From Ceratotherium simum simum (taxonomy: Eukaryota > Chordata > Mammalia > Perissodactyla > Rhinocerotidae): a stretch of 64,000 nt of DNA. Position 1 is the stretch's first letter; every line of letters starts with the position of its first letter. The stretch covers positions 18,298,640-18,362,639 of the forward strand of contig NW_004454180.1 in assembly GCF_000283155.1 (NCBI RefSeq). Direction: 5' to 3'. Both the position numbers and the translations under genes were made by a program. Positions 44,066 to 55,499 of the stretch are shown here, in pieces. Under the pieces are notes generated by a model. That model was given only the letters and a program-made list of their open reading frames with translations, was not told the origin of the DNA and made no database searches.

Positions 44066-46399
44066 CAAAAAAAAAAAAAGAAAGAAATCTGGCAGGTGCT
44101 GCCCTCTCAAGAATAATTCCCAGCGAAGGAAATATAACAAAGTTGGCCTCCTGGCACAATGACAAAATATACATAAACGGAACGCCAGCTTTCTCCAGTT
44201 TACATCACTCACACCCCTTCTCTACGAGGGCCTACAAATTACAGCTGCTGATGTTTTTGCATAACCTAAACTTTCACTCGACAGAACTCCTACTTGTCTA
44301 AACGTATTTATACTCCCAGTAATGGAGGGGCTCATTATTTACACCGGTTGTTTAAACAGTAACCAGATTGTTTGGGGCTGGCGCGTCTGGGTCGGGGTGA
44401 GTTTGCCGTCTGTGGAGCACCACTCAGAACCCACACGCTTAAGGAAGCCAAATAAATGGGCAGAGGGGAAATTATGACGTGAGAAAGGGTCTTTGTGAAC
44501 TGTAAATAGGCCTGCATTGTGGGGCCTGCTTTCTGGATCCCTGAGTAACCACACAGCAATGGGATATCAAAAAACATCCAACCACAGAAACCCAACTCGT
44601 CCCTGCCTGGAGCCCAGAGCAGTCTTCTAGAAGATTCTGTCCCCTTGGCTGCAATTCGCCACTCAGTATGAAGTCAGGGCCCACTCTAGAAAGTTCTCTG
44701 AATAGGCCCTTCCCACTCTCCCTTCCCACACACACCCCACCATAACCATACAGTTCACAGGAGAGAGTGTTTAGGACCCAGGAACGTGAGGCTTCCTCAA
44801 GCAGAGTTAAGAGAAGGCCCCAGGAGGACATAAGCAAAATCCACGGGGAACGCTTAAAGATGGCAGAACAAGAGAGCTGAGGACGGTAATAATAATAATT
44901 ATCTTAAGTTGTACTGCATTTTCTCTCCAAAAGGAAAAGAAATGGCAAAATAAGGTGTTCTGTCAAGAAGAAAAATGTTCAAGGGGAAAAAAGTCAAAAT
45001 AAAAGAAACCTTGGCATAGTTCTACTCTTGGAAGGCATCTTCCATCCCTAGAGGGCAACAGCCCAGCTTTGTCAGCAACCCTGAGAACAGAAAACCACTC
45101 CTGATGCACACACACTCTGGCCTCCATCGTAGCCCTGTGCACACTCTGCTGAGGAGAGGGGAGACCAGCCCTGCAGATGTGACAGGCTCCGGGGGCTTCC
45201 TGAAGGCCATGGCATGGCAGTCATCCTAGATTCTAGTCACCTTCTTGGGTTCTCCCTCAGTGACCACAGCACCGCCAACAAACCATGACTTCTGGATATA
45301 CAACAAAATAGAACATCACTATAAGCAATACTACTAAAGCAGACCAGCTGCTAAGGACCACACTTTGGACCACATTAAAAAAAAAAGTTGACTTCGGTTC
45401 CCCCGAGGTTTAGGAAGTCCATCAGTGCTCCTAATTCCTTCTCTGGAAGCTAAGTGACAGAGTTCCCTCCTGCCGTTCAAGGATCTGGACGATGGTGGCA
45501 AGACAACAGAACTCCCAGTAAAGGAGATGGGGCGTGCACCGATTAATACACAGCTGCAGCACGGCTGTAAAATAAGAACTTCGGCTTTGGAATTTGAAAA
45601 ACAAAACAAAGAACACTGATTTCAAACCCAGGCCCTGCTGGTTTTCACAGCTCAACTCACTAGGCACCCTGTCCTCATCGCCCACGGGGCTGACATACTC
45701 GGTGACAATCCTCCACTTCCCGCAGTCACAGGAAAAGATGAGAAATAAACTGTTCCCACAGAGCGCCTGGTCAAGTGTTTGCCCCCCAGCCAAGTTCCGT
45801 CTCACCACCTGCTCAGAGAACAGAGCACAGGAAAATGATAACGGTTCTAAGTCAGGACCGGTGAATGCAAGCAATCTAATTCTTCCAGTGAATTGTGAAA
45901 GGCTACTTGTGTAATGGGTTTAAGAAAAAGTTCATGGGTATATAGATTAAATTTCAAGAAGGAAATCCAATAATGTCAACCACCCTTTTCCATAATAAAT
46001 GATACGCATTACATTTTAAAATGATCTACGGCTTCCAGCATGCCACATTACAGATTCATGGCATACATAAAATGACTTTTCTCCGATGAGCAGTTACTGC
46101 AGAGTACTATAGCTCCCTCTCAGCTGCAAGGAAACCACAGGCATTTTCATTCATAATAAAAGTTATCACATGGTTTGAAAAATAAACTTTCAGGCAATTA
46201 GAATACAAGGGTCAGAAAAGGTGCTTAAAAGAGAACATTAAATATTTACAGGTAAAATGAGTTGCATTTTGCTCAAGACTGAGGCCTTAAATCAAGCTCC
46301 TCTTGCTTCTGACAGGCTCATAGAGAATTACAGGATTTTTACTAATCCTCAAATAAACAGTGTAAATACTGTTCTTAGCTCAGAAATTGCCTGCTGGCC
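44066..46399. other. Unassigned unique sequence, A/T-rich parts conserved-looking
   Basis: An A13 run lies at 44070-44082. The intervals 44150-44470 and 45890-46390 are A/T-rich and repeat-poor, like conserved non-coding DNA. A weak antisense MIR end may lie at 45615-45685 ('gatttcaaacccaggccctg'). No gene is recognised. Confidence 0.4.
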
Positions 46400-46415
46400 A
46401 TTGGGGGGTATTCTT
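46400..46415 (+). repeat. Target-site duplication, left copy, of a variant-tail ERE
   Basis: The 16-mer 'attggggggtattctt' recurs exactly at 46634-46649. Confidence 0.97.
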
Positions 46416-46633
46416 TTTTTTTTTTTTTAAAGATTTTATTTATTTTCTTTTTTCCCCCCAAAGCCCCAGTGGATAGTTGTGTGTCGTAGCTGCACATCCT
46501 TCTAGTTGCTGTATGTGGGACTCGGCCTCAGGATGAACGGAGAAGTGGTGCCTCGATGCGCACCCGGGATCCGAACCCGGGCCACCAGCATCGCAGCGCG
46601 CGCACTCAACCACCAAGCCACAGGGCCGGCCCC
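46416..46633 (-). mobile_element. ERE-related SINE with a different 3' half, inverted
   Basis: The tRNA-like part is ERE: antisense B box 'gggatccgaacccgggccac' and antisense 5' end 'ccacagggccggcccc'. The tail side differs from the other copies. It reads 'aaagattttatttattttct', 'aaagccccagtggatagttg' and 'gcacatccttctagttgctg', with none of the usual 'gttagctcagggc' blocks. It is therefore a separate ERE subfamily. Exact 16-bp duplications (46400-46415 and 46634-46649) and surviving CpGs in the head indicate recent insertion. Confidence 0.93.
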
Positions 46634-46649
46634 ATTGGGGGGTATTCTT

Positions 46650-47074
46650 GATGGAAAACGTGACAGCACGTTGACTGTCAGCCTTCGAGAAACTGATGGT
46701 CTTCATGCAAACTCCCTGCAAACCAAAACTATTTGATGGGATGCCAAAGAAATCAAAAAGGACCACTTCGCGATGCAAAGTAGCCCTGGAGGCCCTTTTT
46801 AATTGATTAAGAGGAAATCATCACATCCCTAGGCAACACCCTGATGTCTAGAAGATGGGAACGTTTCAAAAACTCAACAGCAACAACAACACAAAAGCAA
46901 TAACCACCAACAGGAGAAGGGATGCCCTTAAGTCTGCTCTCCATGGCCATTCTCTCAGGATGCTCACAGTCATGGGCAACTGATAACAGACAGCCTTGTA
47001 GAACTCCAAGAGCCCATGGCTTCCCTCTCTTAAAAACCCCTCTCAATAAATGATGAGCAGTCTCACCTTTGATC
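46650..47074. other. Unassigned unique sequence
   Basis: A/T-moderate DNA with no recognised repeat or gene. Confidence 0.4.
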
Positions 47075-47770
47075 CAGTTGTTCAAGGCAAGCACCAGCCA
47101 CCATCTTGCTCTATCCTCCCCTAATTCCTGGCAGCCAGTTGGTCAGGAGTCAGGTGTACCCCCAGGACAAGTCCTGAAGCCAGTTTCTTCTCTTCTTCTC
47201 CCCTGCCCCCACCATCCTTGTTCTGGCCCACCAACGTGGCCTCCACCCAGCTCCCTACTTCCACACTCAGCCACCATAGCCCACCTGTTTGCATGCAGCC
47301 AGAGGGCTCCCTTCAAAAGATAAACCCCATCATGTCCCTTCCTTGCTTCAAACCCTCCAAGGAGCTGCCCATCCCACTTCAGCTAATGCCCCCAGTCCTC
47401 ACCGGCCCCTGCAAAGGCCAGTCCTCGCTCTGGCGGGCCTCATCTCCTTCCGGAGCAGCTGCCTGCCCTCCCCGCTGGTCCTGGTCCACCCAAGCCCTTT
47501 CCTGCCAGAAGACGTGCACACTTGTGTTTCGTCGGCCTGTTTTCCATGCAAAAGCCCCTTCTTAGACAGGCCTTCCGTGCCACCTCCTCCATGCTTCCTC
47601 CGGTCCCCATGCCCCATCATTCCATCACATCCTCTCATGTTCCCTCTTCATTGCCTTTACCTCTGTCCGCACTCCCTTCATTTATTTTTTAGCTGTTTAT
47701 TGTCTCTACTCTCCTCCAGAATTGGTGGGTTCTGTATATGACAACCTGCAGAGGATTTAAACACGACACA
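47075..47770 (+). mobile_element. L2 LINE, 3' part
   Basis: Order of L2 3' motifs: 'catcatgtcccttccttgct', 'tcaaaccctccaaggagctg', 'ctttcctgccagaagacgtg', 'cttagacaggccttccgtgc', 'cacctcctccatgcttcctc', 'ttagctgtttattgtctcta' and a final 'ggttctgtatatgac'. Ancient and non-coding. The apparent 150-codon plus frame is chance. Confidence 0.7.
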
Positions 47771-49692
47771 AAGAAGCAAAAACACAGGACAGTAGGTCAA
47801 TGACCATCACTTACCACCTGTTACTGGTTTTCAGCCCAATTTCAAAAAGAAAAGACACTTATAAATGGGATTTGAGAAACACATAACCATTCACTAGCAA
47901 ATTGTACTATTTTAAGTTGACATTACCTTAACTCTCCTAAAAATGGGACAAAACGTATTTTAACCAACCACTGATGCTTTTGGATTACTTTGAAGCCACC
48001 ATGCATTTCTGAAGAAGGAGAGATGAAGATTCTTGGGAGGCAGCCGAAGAATAATATCCATAATATTATTGGCCTCTGGCACCCCCTGCTCTGCCTGCCT
48101 CCTGGCGCTTCCCTCTCTCCCACAGGCAGTGGGGAGCACTGACACCCCTACTTCAAACACAGCAGGCAACTCACCCTGAAAACTCGACGCTGGGGAGGCT
48201 CTTGGCCTCAGTCTTGGCCAACTTCACTTCTGAGGTCGAGCTGGGGGAAGGAAAGTTTGGATCCAGCTGTGGGGGCAGATCTGGTGGGTGTGGCCCCCAC
48301 CTCCCCAAGTTCATTCCAGGACAGTGAACTGTCTCCAACAGCAGGAGAGGCCTTCCATGGTGTCCAGAGATCAAGGTGGCCGCCCAGACCTGCAGGGCCA
48401 AGCCAGCCGTTTGGCTAAATGACAGGGTCACATGGTCACCATAAATGAGTGAGGCCAAGTCAGGACCAGCGTAACTGTGGCCTCAGGGTGTGTGGACCCA
48501 TCTGAGAAGAGATTGTCTACCACAAGGAGCCAGAGAAGGGGGTCTGCACTCTGACAGCTGTCACCCCACCTTTTCACACCTGGCAGGCACCAGCCTGGCC
48601 CCAAGAAGGGGCCTCGCTCGGTCCCCACTGGTCCAGGGGCTGACACCCAGGGATGCAGTGCCACGGCCCCTCTGGATCTGGGCAGTCCTGTGGCCATCTT
48701 GCCAAGCCCAGGCCCCATCTGGTATCCATGGGAACAGTTAAGGCCAAGTTTAACTACCATGATGAAGATTTACTTAGGGAGTAAAAGCAGAAAGAAACCA
48801 CAAGCCCAGCGGGTTATTAATGGCAGGAGGGGAGAGAAAGCAGAAGGAGAGGAGGGGAGGGGCCTGCGAGGCTGTTTCAGTGTCTCCAGCTTTTGTTTAT
48901 AGCTGTTCCAGACGATCTTAAAATTATCAGGTTGGGGGGAGGGAGCCCGGCACACTGGTCCACAGTGCAATTTATGAAGCATTTCCTTTTCTCTGGGGCC
49001 AGAGCTGTGATCACATGAGCCTCTGCTTTTCTAAACTCCATGTTTGTTTTTGTAGTTTCTGCCAAACTAAATCAATTCAGCTTGTGGCAACCTTTAAAGA
49101 GTCATGACTTGCTCAAACAGTCTCAAAGTTTGACTTTTTTCCAAGAACGTCGACCAACATTTGTATAGGTTTCACATGCCTGGTGATCAAATCCTCTAAT
49201 TACTCAAATCTGTGTCACATAACTGTAAATTAGTGACCTCTACGATGACAGATTTCTATTCTTTGATATGCACCGCTAAATGCCTTTCTTTCATTCAAGT
49301 TGGACAGAAACACTCAACTTTTCTTAACACTCTCCACACACTAGTATCTCTTGTAATATATTTAACCAGAACAAAAAGCCACACATCCCCACAAGTCCCC
49401 TTCCTCGACCCCACCACAGCTGCTCACCCCCCCACGTGGCCGTTGCCAGCCCTCCCCCGCTGAGCACCCCAAACTGCCTGGACATGGGGTGCCCTGAATC
49501 ATTCCTAACAGAGCCCTCTGGGGCAGAGAGGGGAAGAATTTGTTACAAAGGAAGCCCCTGTAGCTCTCTATAGAAGGATGTGGAACAACTGCTGGAGCTG
49601 GCTGTAGATAAGTTTAACTCTTTTATACAAGAAAAAACAGAAAGAACGGGGGCAGAACTTAGGGCCACTTAGCAACTCCCCCGGTGGACTTG
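47771..49692. other. Unassigned unique sequence, conserved-looking A/T-rich parts
   Basis: No repeat family recognised. The interval 47780-48080 contains the palindromic 'taatatccataatattattgg'-type text near 48052-48072, and 48880-49300 is A/T-rich. Both resemble conserved non-coding DNA but cannot be tested here. The 48230-48760 interval is G/C-rich and open in both strands without domains. Confidence 0.4.
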
Positions 49693-50063
49693 TGCTACGG
49701 TCTGAATGCTGGCGTCCCCTCAAAATTCATGTCTGAAACCTAATCCCCAACGTGATGGTATGAGGAGATGGGACCTTGGGGAGGTGACTAGGTCATGAGG
49801 GTGGGGCCCTCAGGCATGGGATTAGTGTCCTTATAAAAGAGGCCCCAGAGAGCTCCCTCGCCCCTCCCGCCATGTGAGGACACCGGGAGAAGGTAGCCAT
49901 CTGCAACCTGGAAGAGAGCTCTCACCAGAACCCGACGACACCGGCACCCTGATCTCCGGATCCTGGACTTCCAGCCCCCAGAACTGCCAGAAATCAATGT
50001 CGGTTGTTTGTAAGCCCCCCAGCCTGTGGCACTGTGTTACAGCAGCCTGAAAGGACGAAGACA
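49693..50063 (+). mobile_element. ERVL-MaLR solo LTR (MST/MLT1 type)
   Basis: The best-preserved MaLR LTR here: 'tgctacggtctgaatgctgg', 'aaattcatgtctgaaaccta', 'aggtcatgagggtggggccc', 'ttataaaagaggccccagag', 'agctccctcgcccctcccgc', 'catgtgaggacaccgggaga', 'ggacttccagcccccagaac' and the end 'ctgaaaggacgaagaca'. The 'ataaaagagg' stretch holds the LTR TATA region. No internal sequence. Confidence 0.95.
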
Positions 50064-50844
50064 GCCTGGAAACACACAATACCAACCAGAGTGGGGGAGT
50101 GACCCCCCCCCCCGGTGCTCTTGGGAGTCTGAACTTCGGCCTCTCTCAGTTGGAACGGATGCAACCAAGTCAACGGGGTCAACGCCAGCAAACTCCAACT
50201 TCGGACCCTGGGTCATTTCCCTACCGGTGACCAGTGGAGTGGTCGACGTTCTGGAAACAGGACCTCTCAAGCCTGCAGAATCCCCTCTCTGCCTCTCCTT
50301 TCTGCTCTTCCCTGTGTGTCTACGTCACTCATCTCTGTTCTGGAAGATGGCAACCTCTTTTTCTGCTCCGTGAAGAAAACATACTCCCCACTGCTCCCAC
50401 AGTTCTGCGCAGGCAGACCCTGAAGAAGTCACCCCTCCTTCCCTGCCTCAACTCCAGCGAGGAGCCTGGTGGTCCTAGCTTCAGGGAAGTGCCTACCACT
50501 GGCCAGGTGAGCCTCGGGGATGGGCGGGAAGCTTCTACTGCAGCCACGGAGGGTGCGCCAGAGGCAGGGAGCTAAGCGCCCGGCGATGGGGACTCACGAT
50601 GCACCAGCCCAGGGCTTCATTCTGGATGAAGCACAATTTATGCTCTCACTGGGGCAAAAATTGAAAAGGCACAGAACAAAACAATCACAGCACAGAAGCT
50701 TCAGCCACCACCCATCCGCTTCCATCTTCTCACTAAGCTTCTGATTCCTCCACCCATGGGGCACCTTGCAGAGTCATCACTGCACAGAGAACGCACACGC
50801 TTCTCACTCTCCTCCCCGCGTGGCCCCTAGGCAGTGCTGAGAAG
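50064..50844. other. Unassigned unique sequence
   Basis: An 11-C run lies at 50103-50113. No repeat family recognised. Overlapping open frames of 113-115 codons at 50026-50575 lack domains. Confidence 0.4.
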
Positions 50845-51042
50845 TCTGTGTGTGTGTGTCTGTGTACGTGTCTTTGTGGTGTCTGTGCATATGTCTGTGT
50901 GTGTGTGTACATGTCTACATCTGTGTATGTGTCTGTACACATCCATGTGTGTGTATGTGTCTTTATATGTAAGTGTGTGCCTGTATGTGTGTGTCTGTGT
51001 GTGTGTCTGCGTGTGCGTGTGTGTGTGAGTGTCTGCGTGTGT
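50845..51042 (+). repeat. TG-rich degenerate microsatellite (about 200 bp)
   Basis: Alternating TG with frequent CTG, ATG and TTTG interruptions and no long pure run. Alternating purine-pyrimidine DNA can adopt Z-form. It yields open Cys/Val-rich plus frames and Thr/His-rich minus frames that are artefacts. Confidence 0.95.
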
Positions 51043-51339
51043 GATTGGAGCGAGACGAGTCAGGAGCCACAGGGGAAACATGTCCATCTTCCCAGACAGG
51101 GTGGTTTTTTTTTTTAAGTGAAAACCTGGGGGGAAATTTAAAAAATCAAAACAAACATGGATATGTAATGGAGGAGAATGCAAAATTCATATTATTTTTA
51201 AGTAAAAACAAAAAACGATTTCAAAGACAGCTCTCATCTTTAGGTCCGGGTGCCTGATCTGGGCTCCACCGTGAGAGGCTCCCACGGTCACTTCATCTTT
51301 GGGGAGTCAGGGACCTCCTCCAGCCGGGCTGTGCCAGCC
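51043..51339. other. Unassigned sequence
   Basis: Includes a T run near 51103-51114. A/T-rich text at 51110-51230 is not assigned. No gene recognised. Confidence 0.4.
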
Positions 51340-51420
51340 GCCGAGAAGGGGATGGCTCCAGGCGGGCCTCATGAGCTGCCTAAGCCCCAGTTTCTTCCTG
51401 TAAAAGGCAGGGGGTGAACC
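51340..51420 (+). mobile_element. MIR SINE fragment
   Basis: 'gcctaagccccagtttcttc' with 'ctgtaaaaggcagggggtga' matches the MIR 'cctcagtttcctcatctgtaaaatggggat' core. Confidence 0.5.
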
Positions 51421-51545
51421 AGATCAGAGGAGCACTGTCTGCACATAGCAATCAGCTAGGGAATTTGAGCAAGGTCGATGCCAGGGCCCCACAGAGACCA
51501 ATGCAATCAGAACCCTGGGACGAGACCCCAGGAAATTCCAGCACA
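51421..51545 (+). mobile_element. Possible hAT-type DNA transposon fragment
   Basis: 'actgtctgcacatagcaatc', 'agctagggaatttgagcaag', 'agaccaatgcaatcagaacc' and 'gggacgagaccccaggaa' resemble MER5-group or related Charlie elements ('cacatcagaatcacctgggaa ... aatcagaatctctggggg'). Low certainty. Confidence 0.35.
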
Positions 51546-51920
51546 CGCAGCCAGGGCTGAAAAGACAGAAGAACAAACAGACCTGAAAGCGCTCCGTGCA
51601 AATGAAATGGGATCACACTGGGCAATATAAACTGCTGCCATGATTCCCTCGCTCAGACTCTGTCCTCTGAGGTTACGCTTCCCCAGGTAGAGCAAGGCTG
51701 CCTCCATCATGCTACACACACCCAGGCCGTTTGTGGCTGCTGAAGATACCTACCTGGAGGTACCAGGGCTGGAATGCTTATTATTTTTCCCTTTGGAGTT
51801 TTTGCACTAATGCTCCAGGCTTCCAGACTGACCCTGGCTCCCCCTGGGAATCCACCTCCAAACCCATACCCCCTTCCCTCCCGCCTCTTCCCCTCCAGAT
51901 AGAAGCCATGATGCTGCAGG
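51546..51920. other. Unassigned unique sequence
   Basis: Nothing recognised. Confidence 0.4.
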
Positions 51921-52050
51921 TCTCTGTCCTCCCCTTCAAGAGACCAGCCTCCCTCGTTCTCAGGCCCCAGCTGCCTGATACCTAGTCTCTGTCCTCCCCT
52001 TCAAGAGACCAGCCTCCCTCGTCCTCAGGCCCCAGCTGCCTGATACCTAC
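51921..52050 (+). repeat. 65-bp tandem duplication, two copies
   Basis: 51921-51985 is repeated at 51986-52050 with a single difference (gttctcagg versus gtcctcagg). The unit includes 'tctctgtcctccccttcaag' and 'cagctgcctgatacct'. High identity implies a recent duplication. Confidence 0.96.
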
Positions 52051-53017
52051 GAAGGCCACAGAACCCCTCCTGGGCAGGAAAAGCAATTTGAGGGAAGACA
52101 CCAAGATGACCCAAAGGAGTGTCTCAAAGGGAAAGAAAAACCTTGCTGTGACGGGGTCTGGACTAGAGATGAGTATGTGGGAGCTCTCCGCTTCCAAAAG
52201 ATCCTGAAAGCAAGGCTGGGGGCGAGGGTTCCCTGGGGAAGGGAGAAGTGCTGGCCCCAGGCCTCGGCATTTAGAGGATGGACACAGAAAAAAAAGCCAG
52301 GAGAGAAGACACAGGTGACGGCAACAAGAGGGAAGGACAGGGTATGTTTCCAAGTGGAGGTCACCTATAAAAGAAACGCCCAGTGGATCTGCCTACAGAG
52401 GAGCAGAAGAGAAACAGCTCCCGTTAACGAGCAGGATGACCTCTACATAAAGATGACCTCAGACCAGGGTCAGACACACTTTTTAATTAGATTTTGCCAC
52501 TTGTTAATAGTTATGCAAGAAAAATCTACCAATAACTGGCACATAAGAGAATAAGAAGTAATATTCCAGAAATTCCAACCACAGAAGTTGCCCAAGAGGC
52601 CGTGCAGCCCTCCTTCTACTACCCGGCTCTACTCAGCCAAGAAAAGCAGCGTGTCCACTTGCCTACATGCTTGTGGCCACAGCAGGTGAAAACTGTCAGG
52701 AAAACCAAATTCGGAGGTTTTCCCTAGGAACGGCCTAACATGCTACAAGTGAAGAGGAATGCACAGAACTCACTGCAAGGAGGTATCCTGGGGACGCCAC
52801 AGAGCCAGGCGGTCCCATCCACAGCCCAGAACACAGCACAGGCACAATGGGCTTCATCATGGTCCAAAGACTGACAGTCACAGGAGCAGCTGCAAACTGT
52901 TCATGGGGAGGGTCTGTCACCAAGCTCCGTTCCCTCCACCCTCCCACAGCCATGTAAGCACTGATTTCAGAAAGCACAGTGGGGTCTTACGTAGCCCAGT
53001 GCTTCACAATCTACAGA
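52051..53017. other. Unassigned unique sequence
   Basis: No repeat family recognised. A 125-codon plus-strand frame (52177-52554) overlaps two minus-strand frames over 52047-52364 and shows no domain. Confidence 0.4.
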
Positions 53018-53404
53018 TGTGTATAGGTTGAATTGTGGCCCCCAAAACTCAAACGCCGAAGTCCTAACCCCCAGCATCTCAGAATGTGACCTTGTTTGGA
53101 AGAGGGCCTTTACAGAGGTCTTCAAGTTAAAAAGAGGTCATTAGGGTGGGCCCCAATCCAGTATGACCTGTGTCCTTATAAACAGGGGAAACTTCGACAC
53201 AGACACACACAGAGAGAAGACCACGTGAGCACACAGGGAGGAGATGGCCATGCGCAAGCCAAAGAGAGAGGCCTCAGAAAGAACCAACCCTGCCCACACC
53301 TTGATCTGGGACTTCTGTCCTCCAGACTGTCAGACAGTAAACACCTGTTGTTGAAGCTGCCCGGTGTGTGGTGCTTTGTTATAGGGACCCTAGCTTACTC
53401 AGAC
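53018..53404 (+). mobile_element. ERVL-MaLR solo LTR (MLT1/MST type)
   Basis: 'ataggttgaattgtggcccc', 'gaagtcctaacccccagcat', 'ctcagaatgtgaccttgttt', 'aggtcattagggtgggcccc', 'gtgtccttataaacagggga', 'cacaccttgatctgggactt', 'gtgtggtgctttgttatagg' and 'ccctagcttactcaga' follow the same LTR consensus as 39726-40069. Solo. Confidence 0.92.
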
Positions 53405-53844
53405 GGTGTGTGATGGGCACTCCAGTTGCTTTGTTCTTGTTGCCCAACTTCCTCTTTAGTGATGAAACATTTCCCCTCCACCCCGGAGCCACTGCTCTGT
53501 TCTCTGCACCATCTTGATCTTCCTTTGCACACCCACTGCAGCCTGCTCCCTCAGCGACACCCACAGGTCTGGCTGCTGCCCCCCCCCCCAGGGCAGCCCC
53601 TCTGGTCACGGCTCCTGTCACCCCACCCTCCACAGCCCGAGTGCCGATCAGTCACCCCACTCCACTCATTCAGACACGGGCCAACCTGCCTGGGTCTCCC
53701 CCTCCGTCTCCCACTCTCTCAAACATAAGCTCAGCTCTGACACTCACTCCAGGACACAAACATCTCCACCGTGAAAGACCGTCTTGATGTCAGGGAAGGA
53801 CCCCAGGAGCTCTGTCATCCCACCACACCAGCACATTCGGCGTC
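53405..53844 (+). mobile_element. Possible L2 LINE fragment
   Basis: Pyrimidine-rich text with 'gatcttcctttgcacacccac' and 'caacctgcctgggtctcccc' is L2-like but diverged. An 11-C run lies at 53579-53589. The assignment is tentative. Confidence 0.35.
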
Positions 53845-53960
53845 ATCACTCAGCATCTCCTGCACGCCAGCCCTGTGCTGAGTGCCACACGTGCGCAGGT
53901 GCACTGGGCCATGTGACAACCTGGTAGGGTGGGGCCACTGGAACCCATGGTCACCCGAGG
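53845..53960 (-). mobile_element. MIR SINE fragment, inverted
   Basis: 'cactcagcatctcctgcacg' and 'ccagccctgtgctgagtgcc' match the antisense MIR/L2 3' end ('tactatgtgccaggcactgtgctaagtgc'). Confidence 0.5.
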
Positions 53961-55474
53961 AGCCAGGTTCTCACCCCACCACAGGCACGTGATACAAGCT
54001 CTCAGAGCCTCGTCTGCAAGAAAGCAGGCACACAGATCCTGGACCCAGAAATCGGAAATCAAAGTTCCCTTGCTCAGTGCACTGGAAGCTTCAGTCCCTA
54101 CGGGTGACTAAGGCAGGGAAGGCTGGAGCAGGCCCCCTTCGCAGTACCCTCAGGAGCAGGATCGCGTCGAGCTACCTGTGAGATCCTGTTATAGAATTAC
54201 CTGATCTGAGCTTCACTAAGCTGTGATGCCGGACCACGTGGAGAAAATGCACTGTGGCTTCACTCAAATCTAATCTATGAAATGGCTGAGAAAGAACACA
54301 AACAAGCCGTAAAAGTAACAGAGGAAAATAAAAACTTTATAAACCAAAAAACAAAACAAACAAGCAAAAAAACCCTGCATGAATTGGACTGGATGTTCCT
54401 GTGAGGAAGGCCAGGGCTTGTATTTCTCCTCCATCCCCCAGAGAACAAACCCAAAGGCCGTGCACAAGCTGGATGTTCATGAAACCCGTTAGATGCGATC
54501 CGTGGGCACAAGGTGACTTCCTCCCTCAGGGCAGAGCACGTCTGCTGTCATCAGAGAACACACACACACACTCACACACACACACACACGGGTCCCCATC
54601 AGAACAGCAACCCCTCCTATCACAGCTGCCCCCCTAATTCCATTATCTCACTTCACCAGGGAGTGTGGGTGGCTCTGACCCAGCCAGGGCAGGATGGTAG
54701 GGTCCCCAAAGCTCTCAGGTGTGGGCTCACAGGCCGTGACGGGCACTACAAGGTGGGCTGCAGATGAGTGACCTACCACAGGCGAGCACCTGGGCACCGC
54801 CCTCCTGAAGAGCGGGCAGCAGGACCTAAGCTTGGGCCCTCCAGATCCAGAGACTTCAGACGCCTGCAGGGAAAACCCAGAGATCTGATCATTGATTCTT
54901 TACAAAAGAACAAAACAGCAACACCAACAACAAATCCACGTCAAACTGAATACTTTGCTAACGTGAACCTCTATGCAAAGGGAAAACACTTAAACAGACT
55001 GTTCTATAAAGTCACGACCTCTATTCCCCGGGCCACCATTTTCCAGGCCTGCAGGCCTACGCAGGGGTCACTCAGAGGTAGAGTAGAAACCTGACAGGAC
55101 TGAGGCAAAGCGCCAGCTAAACCCTCTGAGGCCACGCAGCAGACCAAGCAGCCTTCGCCATGGAGACCGCGGCTACCTGCCCCACATCCTAGGACAAGAT
55201 GAGACCCACACACTGCCCACCTAGAGCCTGTCCAGGAGTCGTCCACTTGCATGTTCTCAAGTGGGTCACTAGAGGTGGCACCTGCTCTTGAGGTGCTCCT
55301 GGGAGGGACAGCCCAGCCAAGCTCTGTCCACGGGGCACAGGATCAGGAGATGGAACACTCAAGATGGCTCAGGGTCAGTCCAGCTTCCAGAGGAAAACTG
55401 GGGGGTGCCCGAAGCTCATGAGAACAGAAACGGGTTTAAAGAGGTCCACGGTACACAGACAGCTGAAAAGGCCC
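53961..55474. other. Unassigned unique sequence
   Basis: A (CA)n microsatellite with one T interruption lies at 54559-54589. No repeat family or gene recognised. Open frames up to 108 codons (54768-55094) lack domains. Confidence 0.4.
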
Positions 55475-55499
55475 GGGGCGGGGGTGGGGGGTGGGGGGG
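55475..55499 (+). repeat. Strong G-quadruplex motif
   Basis: Four G runs of 4, 5, 6 and 7 separated by single-base loops (C, T, T). This meets the strict definition of an intramolecular G-quadruplex-forming sequence with the most stable loop lengths. Confidence 0.95.
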
